From assembly GCA_051648405.1 (NCBI GenBank), contig JBOFFC010000030.1:47916-111915 (forward strand): DNA of 64,000 nucleotides, given 5' to 3'. The notes below the pieces were generated by a model, which worked only from the letters and a program-made list of their open reading frames with translations, was not told where the DNA came from and searched no databases. The stretch is from JBOFFC01 sp051648405. GTDB taxonomy: Bacteria; Planctomycetota; Planctomycetia; Pirellulales; Lacipirellulaceae. Shown here in pieces: positions 44,649-53,900 of the stretch (position 1 is the stretch's first letter; every line of letters begins with the position of its first letter). A program made the translations under genes and the position numbers.

Positions 44649-47600
44649 TTGCCGCCGTCAGTCCGGTGCACGCTGTCGTCCGGCACGACCTCGACGAGGG
44701 CTCCCTCTCCGTCCTCCGGCCGCCACACGTAGGCCCCCTTCCGGAACGCCTCGGCCGAGACGACCCGGACCTCGGCGCCTCGGGCGAACTCCCCTTCCGA
44801 GGCTGTGCCAAGCCGGACGAGGTACTCGTGCCGCGCGAGGCCGCTGTCGGCGTCGAAACGGTGGCTCACGCGGTACGGTGTGGGGAGGCCGGGCTCGATC
44901 GCTAGATCGATCCTGGTGGACCCCACGGTCGCGGGGGCCTGAAACCGCTCCGTCACGACAACGCGAACCTCGCCGTCGTTCGCTTTCTCGACCACGACGC
45001 GCGCCGCTGCGCCGGGCACGCCGTCGACGGCCCGTTCTTTCTGTTCGTCGGGGCTGTTTCGGAGGACTTCAGCGAGTGGCGCTACCTGCGCCGGGTCGGT
45101 CGTGGTGTCGCGGCACCAGAACCGCACGCGTGCTCGCCGCGCTTCGTCGGGCCAGTTGTTTGCGAAGAACCGGACGACGGGCGTGGGCGTCTTGGGCTCG
45201 AACACGCGGTCGTAGAACAAGTAGACCTCGGGGCTCCCTTCGGGACGGACTTCGACCCACACCTCCGCCGGACGTGGCGTGTAAGGGGCCTCGGTGTCTT
45301 GGACGGACAGGCGGAACGCGGCGCCGGCGGCGCTCCGCACGGCGGTGTGCGCCCGACCCACGAGCGAACCCCGTGCGTCGCTCCCCGCTCGAACCATCGG
45401 CCCGCTTGCGACCGCGGGTTCGTACGGAACGGGCTCTAATCGCCTGCCGTCCTGCGAGACGCGCAGGCGCAGCGCCTCGCTCGCTTCGAGCGCCACGTTC
45501 GCTTCCTCGGCGCCCTCAAACCGGACCTTCAGCGTCGCTGGCAAGGGACGCTCGTCGGGCCTCACCTCGACGAGCGTGTTCAACGGGACGGGTGACGAGT
45601 CACCGTCCGCATCGCGCGTAATCGGCTCTCCCTCCGCGTCGAACACCGTGAAGCCGCTCACGTCGAGCCGCTCCTTGAGCTGCCGGATCAACTCGCTTCC
45701 GGACTCGGTCGCGATGAACGAACCCCCCGTGTGGTTGGCGATCCGACTGAAGTCGCGCACGGCGACTGCGGACTCGTCCCGGGGTATTCCGTACCCGAGG
45801 ATATGCACCTCGACAGGCTTCCCGGCTCGGTTCCACGCGTTGAGTACGTCATCGACCGTCGTGGGCGTCACCGGCTGCAGTCCCGACCGGGAATCGTGGT
45901 CCTGATTGTTCTCGCCGTCAGTAACGACCAGGATGCTCATCGACGTCTCGTCGTCGAGATCGCCGAACTCGCCGAGCGCCTCGATGATCGACAGATTCAC
46001 GGGCGTGACGCCAAGTGGTTTAAGGGGCTTAAGTCGCGCCTTCGTCAGGCCCAGCTCTTGAGCGCCGAAGTAACCGAGCGTGAGCACGGTCTCGACGTCG
46101 TTGCCCGGGTGCAGGTGGTCGGGGACCTCGCCGTTCTTGGTGGCCGCGGCGTTCTTATTGAGCTGGCCGGTAGTTAGGTTCCAACCAACGCGGTGCCCGA
46201 AGAAGACGACTCCGACGCGCGGGCGCGCGGACGCCAATGCCCCGACACCGCGCCGCTGCAGTTCTCCGAGCATCTCATCGAGCTTCGCGGTCGCTTCCCG
46301 CAATCGACTCCGTGGAACGCCCCCTTCGGTCGCTCCCGGAGCGTTCATGCTCCATGAGCAGTCGAGGATGAAGACCACCGACGGTGGCCGCGCCTGATTC
46401 CCTTCGACGAGGATCGACGGGTTCGGTTGGACGGGCGGCTCGTACTCAACGAGCGCTCCACTCATCGTCGTCGCTTCGAAGCGACGGCTGAACGTGTGCC
46501 CTCGATACAGCACAACTGCGTCCAGCTCGCCCCCCGATACGCCCGCGATCTGCTCCTTCTTCGACTGCGGGCCGTTCGCGCCGACGGGGATCGCGACCCC
46601 TCCCCAATCGGGCCCCGACGAGCCCCCTCCCGCGACCGACTTACCACCGTCGAGCACCAGCACCGCCGCTTCCCCGGGGGGGAGGTCCGCGGGAGCGCGG
46701 GGGGCTTCGACCGTGACCTGCACCTCGACGCGATCGGGCGCCGCGAGCACCGCGCGCGAGACCGCCGAGACCCCCACTCCATCCCGGGCGGCGTGCTTTC
46801 GCTCTTCGATGCTCTTCTCAAGGTCGGCGAACTGCGAAGCCACCGAATCCGACGGCGAGTCGTTCACCTGCCGCGCCGCGCGCAGAAAGTCCGCAGCGGC
46901 TGCGGCGAACCACGGCTCGCGCACGTCGAACGAGGACGAGTCGTCGCGTCGCAGCAATTCGCCGATGGATGCCGGGTCGTCGCGCCCCACGGTCGTCGCC
47001 CAGAAGTCGTCGAGGGCCCGTCGCGCGCGCCAGAGCAGCAGTTGCTGCACGTCGAATCGACGGAGCACGCCGACCGCATCGTCGGCCCGCGCGGCGGCCA
47101 GCGGTGCGCCCCAGCGCGCGTCGTCCGCGTCGTCGGCGAGCAAGTCTCGGTCCTCCTTGACGCTTCGGGCGCCGTCGGGTCTGTCTTCTGGCGTCCGGCC
47201 GATCTCGGCAAGCCTTCGGCGGGCCCGCCAACTCTCCGCCTCGAGCGTTTGCAGCGCGCCTTCCGGCGCCGACGAGCCGGCCCGCGGTTCGGCGCCGAGC
47301 AACAGGGGAAGTGGTCGTTCGTTCCACCGGGCCATACGATCGGCGATCGAGGGGTCGTCCGTCGGCGGTCGTTCTTCGGCTTGTTCTTGCCCCGCGAGCG
47401 CGCTCTCTGCTTTGAAACGCTGGGCGTGGAGCTCGATGGCGAGGTCCGTGCCGAGCTTGCGTAGCTCTTTCCTTTGCTCCCACCCGAGCAACGGCGTTCG
47501 GAGCGCCGCCTCTGCGGCCGCCAGCTCGCGCGCGCCGCGCGCCGCGTCGAGCTCCTTGAATGCGCAGGCGCGGTCGAAGCGCTGGCGGAGGGCGGCGAGG

Positions 47601-49633
47601 CCCTTCTCGGCCGTGTCGCTGCGTACGTTCCCGAGCCGTGCGACTCCCGTGGTCAGCTTCCGGGCCGCCTTGATCGTGCCGACAAGTTCGGTCAATGCCT
47701 CTGGTTTGCTGGAAGGCGCTATTGCGGCGCGTTCCGCCCACCGGAAGAGGTACGGCCCCTCGGCGGCGCAGCGATCGCCGACGCTGAACGCCCTAGCGAC
47801 GTCGCGGTAGACTTCCGTCGCCCGCTCGTACCCTCGGCGAGCGCCGTCACGCAGTGGTCCGATGATTTCGTTCGTGGCCCCGCCCGCAAACAGCGAGTCT
47901 TCGAAACGCCGCCGCAGGTTGTCCGCGTCGGCGACGTCGGGGCGTGCCAAGTAGTGCGCTCGCTCGTCGCCGGGGCCCCTTTCTGCCTCGTCCGCGAGCG
48001 GAGTGGCGACGCGTTCCCCCAGGCGGTGGAGATCGAGGGCGGCGCCCAAGAGCTTGGGGCGCGCGACGACACCCCACCGTTGGGCCGCGACCAGCAACTG
48101 CGTCTCGCCGTGGCGCGACGCCTCGCGGAGCGTCTCGCGGTCGAACGGCTGCGCCCCGGCCTCGCTCCCCTGGGAGACCAGGGATTGCCAGAGCCTCTCA
48201 AGGTCCTGCGCGACTTGATCGGCGCCCCCCGGGCCGGCGGCGCCGAGGTAACTCCGCAAGGGGGACGCCGGAGGGGGTTCGACGCGGAACGAAGCGGCGT
48301 GGCGCGAGTTGGCGACCCCCCACCAATCAGCCAGCGCTTCGCTCTTGTCGCTCGGCGTTGCGACCTCTTCCGGGAGGGATTTCTTGAGCTCGCCAAGCAG
48401 GGCGCCAGCGCTCTTCTTGTACGCCGAACCGCCGTACGCCATTTCTTCGAGCCGCAGGAGGTCGTTCTCGAACTTGCCCAAGGCGACGGGGTCGAATCGA
48501 ACGACGTCCAGTAGCCGCAGTCGATCGAGTCGTCGCCACAGCCCGTCGATGTCCGACGGGTCAAGTGCGGGCGTCGCACCCCCGCCTGCGTGCAGCGCGT
48601 CAACGAGATCGCTGAGCGTCCCGCCGCGAACGGCCTTAGCGACGCGGAAGTCGATCACCTCGTCGGCCACGATGAGCCGTGGAGTCTGGCGCGCGTCGTG
48701 GGCGGCCCAAGCGTACGCCGGCGCCTCGCGCTGTAGGTACGCAACGAGCTCGCGAAGCGAGACGTAGCCGTCTTCATTGTCGGCCCCTTCGTCGGCCGCT
48801 CCCGCAATCCCCAGTTGAAAGAAGCGGCCGAACAACGACCCTCGCAGTTCCGGACCCGCAAGGCTTGTCTCTCCGGGACCGGCCGCGGTGAGGACCGCGA
48901 TTCGGGCGTACTTCTCGGACTTCGCGTCGATCAGTTGCTCGACACGCTCCACGAACGAGTCGTAGACGACACCGCAGCGCCAGTCGGCGCCAGCGCGCTG
49001 CGAATCGAAGACGACGAGCTTCGCTCGGTCGGGCGTGGACTCGGTCACGGTGTCGAGCAGCTTTTCGACTCGCACCCACTCGCTGCTCTCGAGGACGCTC
49101 GCCCCCGGCGGCACAAGGCACGGCTTGCCCGCTTCGTCCACCGCGCCGTGCATGCTGAAGTAGACGACGACCGGCTCGGACACGGGACGAAACCCGCGCC
49201 ACGAGCGTTGCGACGCGAGCACCTTAGCGAGGTTCGCCCTGCCCTTGGCGTCCGCAGACTCCCCCCACTCGCCCTCGACGTCCGTGACCGCCAGGGTGAC
49301 TCGGTCCAGCTCCCCTAGGTTCTGCCGGTCCTCGGCGGCCCACGCGTTGAGCACCGCAGGCGACTCGTAGTCTACCGCCGTGACGTAGAGCACCGGCGTG
49401 GGGATCGGCCGGTACAGCAGCAGGGCGACGAACACGGCGAGCAGCAAGGCGCCGCCGAGCGCGTAGGGGCCCCAGTGCGTGAACCACTGCCGCGCAGAGC
49501 CCGTGGCGTTCCGTTGACCGGCCTTCTGCCACCCGTGGGCGGCTCGTGTGGGGCCCGGCCGCTGCCCCCCCGACCGCGTCGGCGTCCCCTTGCGCCAGTC
49601 GCGGCGCGGATTGCCTTGGTCGTGGTCGGGCAT
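44645..49633 (-). CDS. Giant membrane-anchored pseudo-caspase with vWA domain
   Basis: About 1662 aa. Membrane segment at 57-73, then a caspase-like domain (about 80-330): the His position is kept (YFSMHG, His162) but the Cys position of the D-x-C motif reads VVFDSQRAG, with Gln212 in place of Cys. Large helical stretches (350-950) follow, then a vWA domain with an intact metal site DCSWS (Asp1091, Ser1093, Ser1095), then beta-rich domains to the end. Probably a periplasmic scaffold, not a protease. The start ATG 49633 is chosen because it places the membrane segment near the N-terminus; a longer frame to 49702 lacks protein-like sequence. Confidence 0.82.
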   Translation of the reverse strand: MPDHDQGNPRRDWRKGTPTRSGGQRPGPTRAAHGWQKAGQRNATGSARQWFTHWGPYALGGALLLAVFVALLLYRPIPTPVLYVTAVDYESPAVLNAWAAEDRQNLGELDRVTLAVTDVEGEWGESADAKGRANLAKVLASQRSWRGFRPVSEPVVVYFSMHGAVDEAGKPCLVPPGASVLESSEWVRVEKLLDTVTESTPDRAKLVVFDSQRAGADWRCGVVYDSFVERVEQLIDAKSEKYARIAVLTAAGPGETSLAGPELRGSLFGRFFQLGIAGAADEGADNEDGYVSLRELVAYLQREAPAYAWAAHDARQTPRLIVADEVIDFRVAKAVRGGTLSDLVDALHAGGGATPALDPSDIDGLWRRLDRLRLLDVVRFDPVALGKFENDLLRLEEMAYGGSAYKKSAGALLGELKKSLPEEVATPSDKSEALADWWGVANSRHAASFRVEPPPASPLRSYLGAAGPGGADQVAQDLERLWQSLVSQGSEAGAQPFDRETLREASRHGETQLLVAAQRWGVVARPKLLGAALDLHRLGERVATPLADEAERGPGDERAHYLARPDVADADNLRRRFEDSLFAGGATNEIIGPLRDGARRGYERATEVYRDVARAFSVGDRCAAEGPYLFRWAERAAIAPSSKPEALTELVGTIKAARKLTTGVARLGNVRSDTAEKGLAALRQRFDRACAFKELDAARGARELAAAEAALRTPLLGWEQRKELRKLGTDLAIELHAQRFKAESALAGQEQAEERPPTDDPSIADRMARWNERPLPLLLGAEPRAGSSAPEGALQTLEAESWRARRRLAEIGRTPEDRPDGARSVKEDRDLLADDADDARWGAPLAAARADDAVGVLRRFDVQQLLLWRARRALDDFWATTVGRDDPASIGELLRRDDSSSFDVREPWFAAAAADFLRAARQVNDSPSDSVASQFADLEKSIEERKHAARDGVGVSAVSRAVLAAPDRVEVQVTVEAPRAPADLPPGEAAVLVLDGGKSVAGGGSSGPDWGGVAIPVGANGPQSKKEQIAGVSGGELDAVVLYRGHTFSRRFEATTMSGALVEYEPPVQPNPSILVEGNQARPPSVVFILDCSWSMNAPGATEGGVPRSRLREATAKLDEMLGELQRRGVGALASARPRVGVVFFGHRVGWNLTTGQLNKNAAATKNGEVPDHLHPGNDVETVLTLGYFGAQELGLTKARLKPLKPLGVTPVNLSIIEALGEFGDLDDETSMSILVVTDGENNQDHDSRSGLQPVTPTTVDDVLNAWNRAGKPVEVHILGYGIPRDESAVAVRDFSRIANHTGGSFIATESGSELIRQLKERLDVSGFTVFDAEGEPITRDADGDSSPVPLNTLVEVRPDERPLPATLKVRFEGAEEANVALEASEALRLRVSQDGRRLEPVPYEPAVASGPMVRAGSDARGSLVGRAHTAVRSAAGAAFRLSVQDTEAPYTPRPAEVWVEVRPEGSPEVYLFYDRVFEPKTPTPVVRFFANNWPDEARRARVRFWCRDTTTDPAQVAPLAEVLRNSPDEQKERAVDGVPGAAARVVVEKANDGEVRVVVTERFQAPATVGSTRIDLAIEPGLPTPYRVSHRFDADSGLARHEYLVRLGTASEGEFARGAEVRVVSAEAFRKGAYVWRPEDGEGALVEVVPDDSVHRTDGGN

Positions 49634-49768
49634 GGTCGCTGCCCCGGGGCTGTGGGCTCTCGATCGCGCCGAGGTCCGAAGTCGGCCCGGCCACAGCCAC
49701 ACACCTTACCACACGCCGCTTCGGCGGTTGAGGACCTTGGACCCGAGCGCGCGGTGAGTCGCCACGGG

Positions 49769-50767
49769 TCAGCGTACGATCGGCGGCAACGGACGCGGCT
49801 GGGTCGCCGGCCGATCCTCAACGTACACCACCTGCGACGCCGTTGGAGTCACCGCCGGGAGTCGCCGCGCAGTCGCGACCGGCTCGTCCTTCGCCTTCGC
49901 GTCGTCGCTATCTCCCTTCGAGTTACTCTTGCCCTCGGGGAGCGTTTCGTCGTCGCCGTCCCCCTCGTCCCCTTCGTCGCCGGCTTTGCTGTCCCCCTCG
50001 GTTGCGCCCTCGGTGGGACGCGATTCGGGCGCCGGGACGGGTTCCGCCGGCGGCGTGGGCTTCACCGGCGCGGGGCCGCACGAAGCGAGCGCCATCCGCG
50101 CCTGCCGCCGCACCCGAGCCGAAGGCTCGGCGTGGCAGCAACTGTCGGTCATCTTGTACGCCAGCTCGAGGAGCTTCTTCTGCATCTTCTCACTGCAGCA
50201 GCACTTCAGCGTGCACTTCTGGCAGCACTGACCGGTGGTCTCGCGGACGGCGAGAACCGCTTCGTAGCGGACTTCCTCGGTGCAGTCCTCCATCGACGCG
50301 ATGAGGGCGTCCTCGACGTCCGGGTAGCACCCGGCGCAACCGATGGTCGCGAGGTATCGGATCGCCTTGATCTTCTGCGCCGCTTGGTCTTCTTGGGCTT
50401 TGACGTCGGCCGCCGCCTGGACCGCGGGGGGCGCGTCCGCGGCCATGTTGGCGGGGTCGGTGATCGCGAGGATCGGCGGGGTCGCTTCGAGGCCTGGGAA
50501 GTACATCCCGAGCAGGTTGCGAAGGTGGTCGAAGCACCCACCCACCGCTTGGCACGCGCCATTGATCCCGAGGAACTGGGGGAGCGTTTGGTGCGCGCCG
50601 ACCGCGGGAGGCTGCGTGATCGCGATCACCGTTGTATCGGCGTTCGCTGCGGTGCGCAGAGCGCTCGCAAGGTCAGCCGTCGGTGGCGCGGGCGGCTTCG
50701 GAACGGCTGAGCACCCACACGATGCAACGCACGTGGCCACGAGCCATGCATGCCAGGTTGGTCGCAT
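49769..50767 (-). CDS. Cys-rich HEAT-like lipoprotein
   Basis: About 332 aa. A signal sequence with lipobox (VASCGCS) is followed by a helical part with paired repeats (KIKAIRYLATIGCAGCYPDV, EEVRYEAVLAV) and a Cys cluster CCQKCTLKCCC at about 190-200. The C-terminal 100 residues are disordered, acidic and Pro-rich. Proteins with this Cys-rich HEAT-like pattern are, as far as I recall, confined to planctomycetes. Export and cysteines point to a disulfide- or metal-bound scaffold. ATG 50767 is preferred to the GTG at 50776. It lies between the two giant pseudo-caspase genes on the same strand. Confidence 0.78.
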   Translation of the reverse strand: MRPTWHAWLVATCVASCGCSAVPKPPAPPTADLASALRTAANADTTVIAITQPPAVGAHQTLPQFLGINGACQAVGGCFDHLRNLLGMYFPGLEATPPILAITDPANMAADAPPAVQAAADVKAQEDQAAQKIKAIRYLATIGCAGCYPDVEDALIASMEDCTEEVRYEAVLAVRETTGQCCQKCTLKCCCSEKMQKKLLELAYKMTDSCCHAEPSARVRRQARMALASCGPAPVKPTPPAEPVPAPESRPTEGATEGDSKAGDEGDEGDGDDETLPEGKSNSKGDSDDAKAKDEPVATARRLPAVTPTASQVVYVEDRPATQPRPLPPIVR

Positions 50768-50914
50768 ATCGTCCACGCTGAATGGTGGTGCGGTGGTCGC
50801 GCAATCCCTGCGCGATTCAGATTGCGTATCGACCTGCGGTTTCTCCGCGGTTTAGCAATTGTGGCGGTCCCCGCGGTGACAGGGGTCGTGCTGGCGGCGC
50901 CAGCATCGATCCAC

Positions 50915-53900
50915 CTAGCGAATCTTCACGTCGAGGACAACAGGCGAGCTCGCGCGCTCCGGCACGCGTACGTCGAGGTTCGCGGAGTGGTAGTTTCCTC
51001 CTGCGAGCCCCCGCGCTACGAGCTGGTACTCGCCGGGCTCGACCTCGCCGAAGTCGAACGCCCCTCCGTCGCCGATCGTCGCCGACTGTTTCCCTTTGGC
51101 GCCACCTGTGAGCTCGACCGTCGCGTTCGAGACGGCGTTGCTCCCGTAGGTGACGCGGCCCGACACGCGGTTCCTCACCGGTCGAGGGGCAGCTTGAGGG
51201 TTTGAGGCTTGCGGTCGAGCGGGGGGCGCCGCTTTGCCGGCCGCCGCGATCGTCACCGACTCTCGCACCTTTTCGCCGACGTTTCCGACGCCGTCCGTGG
51301 CGCGAATCAGAACCGTGCGCGAGCCGGCGGGGAGTTCGTCGGTCTTCAGCTCGACAACCCAAGCCCCGCCGCCGATCGACTTCCCCGGGGCCCATTGCGA
51401 GTCCGGGACTCCGTCAAACATCGCCTCGACTAGCTTGACGTCCGTGATGTTCTCTTCAGGGTACACCCGGACGATCACTTTGCCGGGCTCTTGGTCGTCG
51501 ATCTCGCGACGGCCGATCGTCGGGCCGGCGCCGTCGATAACGATCGGTCGGTAGGCGAGCTTGGGCTCGCCGGCGACTATCCCGCGTGCGACGAGGTTGG
51601 ACTGACCGGCGTTGACGCCGTCCGACGAGACCTCGAACTCGAAGTCCGCGGTCCGCGAGATGACAGCGAACGACCCTCCGCGCTTCGCCCCGGCGCACGC
51701 GACTTCGACTCGCCGGTCGAAGCGGAACGTGTCCACGACGTCGTCCGGCGTCAGCGCACGCTTGCCCGTGACGTCGAGCCCAACCTCCACGCGGTCGGCG
51801 TCGTTCCCGAATCCTCCGCGAGGCGCGTCGATCTCGAGCTTCGCGCGGATCGGCTCGCCGGCCTTGAATTCGGCGCCTTCGGAAGGCTTCACAAAGCGCA
51901 GCTCATTGAGGTCCTCTTTGGGGGGGAGCTCCTGCCTGGCGGCGGAAACCGGGACTTCGAAGGTGAACGCGCGAGGGTATCCATCGACGTGAACCACGGC
52001 CCGAAGCGCCTCGACACGGCCATCGAGCAGGGGCGCAACGAGGTCGATCGTGGAGGACTTCGGCGACAGCGACTTGACAAGTTCCCGGACCCCGTCTTGC
52101 GACAACGAACGGGGGGGCAGGCTCAGTTCGACCTTCACTCCCCCCTCCGGCAGTGCGTCAGCGTTCTTGGCCGACACGGTAACGCGGAGCGACTCGGCGC
52201 CCGGTTGGTACTCGCCGCGGGCCTCGAGGAACGTCCGCGGGCGGGGGACCTCGAACGCCAGACGCCGCAGCCAGACACGCTCGCCGTCGCTTACGTTCAG
52301 CAGGAGGCCCGACGAGAAGGGGGTTGGCTGCGGCGGCTTGTCCCCCTTCGCGGGCCCGGCGTCCGCGAACTGGAAACTCAGCGGCGCCGGCGACCCGTCG
52401 CTGGGCAACTCGATGCTGTCCGCGTTGGCGAGAAGCCTCGCGCGAAGCGCCGTGACAACGAGGTCCGCAGCACCACGCGATATGGACCCCTCGAGTACGG
52501 GGACCTCGGCGTCGGAGTCGAACGCCCACAGCGAGGCCGACGCCTTGACCGGTTCTGGTCCCGTGGCGGCTCCGACAGGGGCGGCCACACGCAGCGCGAA
52601 CTCGTGTCGATGGTTCGGGTAGAGCGGATAGACGCCCTCGGTTGGGTCCGAAGGGAGCCGGTCGATCGGATCGACGTCCAACCGAAGGGCGTCGTCTCCG
52701 GGCAGGTTCAGCTCGACCTCGGCGCGTAGGTACTCGGGCCCCGTCGCGACCCCGATCACCAGGGAGCGGTCACCCGACGCACCTGGCACTCGACTCAACT
52801 TCAGTCGCACCGTCCGCGACTGCCCGGCGCCGAGCGTGAAGGAGGGGGCCACCCCCCAGGCCTCGGGCTTGTAGGGGTACTCGCCGCTCAGCACCCGGCT
52901 TGTCGGCTTGTCCGCGAGAAGAGATCGCAGCGTCGTCACGCCCACGTTTGCGTCCACGTTAATCGCCCGCTCGTCGAACTGGCTGACGATCCACACCGGG
53001 AGGTCGCTGTCGGGTTGCGACCGCACCGTCAACGCGACCACGCCCTCCTCGGACGCCTCGAGGTTGATGGCCGGGGGCGAGACCTCGATCGCGAGCGCCG
53101 GCGGTGGCGGAGAGACCGCTGTGGGTTGACCGGGCGCTAGGTTTGCAAGGTCGCGTAGCGCATCGCGGTCGGCTTGAAGCGCCGCAACCTCGTCGGCCGG
53201 AGAGTCGGCGATCTCGTCGTGCTTTCGCTGGCTCGCCGCGACGAGCACGTCGTACCAAGCCGCTCGTTCGAGCGCCTCGAAGGGGTCTTTCCTGTTGGGG
53301 CCGGACACCGCGACCCCGGTTTCGACACACAGCGACCGCGCGGCACGGCGCAAGCTCCGTATTCGAGCCGGGCGATCCTTGACGTCGTCCAAGGTCGCGT
53401 TCTGCACCGCAACCACCGAGGCATCGGACGCGATCGAGCGGAGCTGTTCGCCGAGCGACTCGCTACTGGCGGCCAGTCGTTCGAGCCTGGTCTCACCCGC
53501 TTCGACAGCCAGAGGTTCCTTGCGACGGCCCGACTCAGCGACCGAGAATCTCGTGAGGAGCGCGTATTCGCGCTCCAACGATTTCGCGGCGCGGGCGACC
53601 CGATCGTCGTCGTCGCCTGACCCGTCCGGCCCGTTGCGACCGTCCGGCGACTCGTGTTTGAAGCTGGCTAGCAGCTCGCGCTCGGCGGCCTTCCGAGCCG
53701 CGCTGCAGCGCTCGCGGTCGTCGAGGGACAAGAGCCCCGTCCGCAGCAACAGGTCAAGTCGCCACGGATCGCCTTCCTGGGGGCTGGCTTCCGCGGGACC
53801 CGCGAGCGCCGCGGGCGCCAGGTTTAGCTCCAGATCAGACCGGACCCGTGCGACCTCGTCGGCAAGCAGTTGAACCTGGAAGACGTCGCTCGACGGGTCG

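Noticed and set aside
46494..47810. Plus-strand frame of 438 residues inside the 1662-aa gene
   Set aside because: Ser/Arg/Ala-biased shadow with no domain; the minus frame contains the vWA and helical domains.
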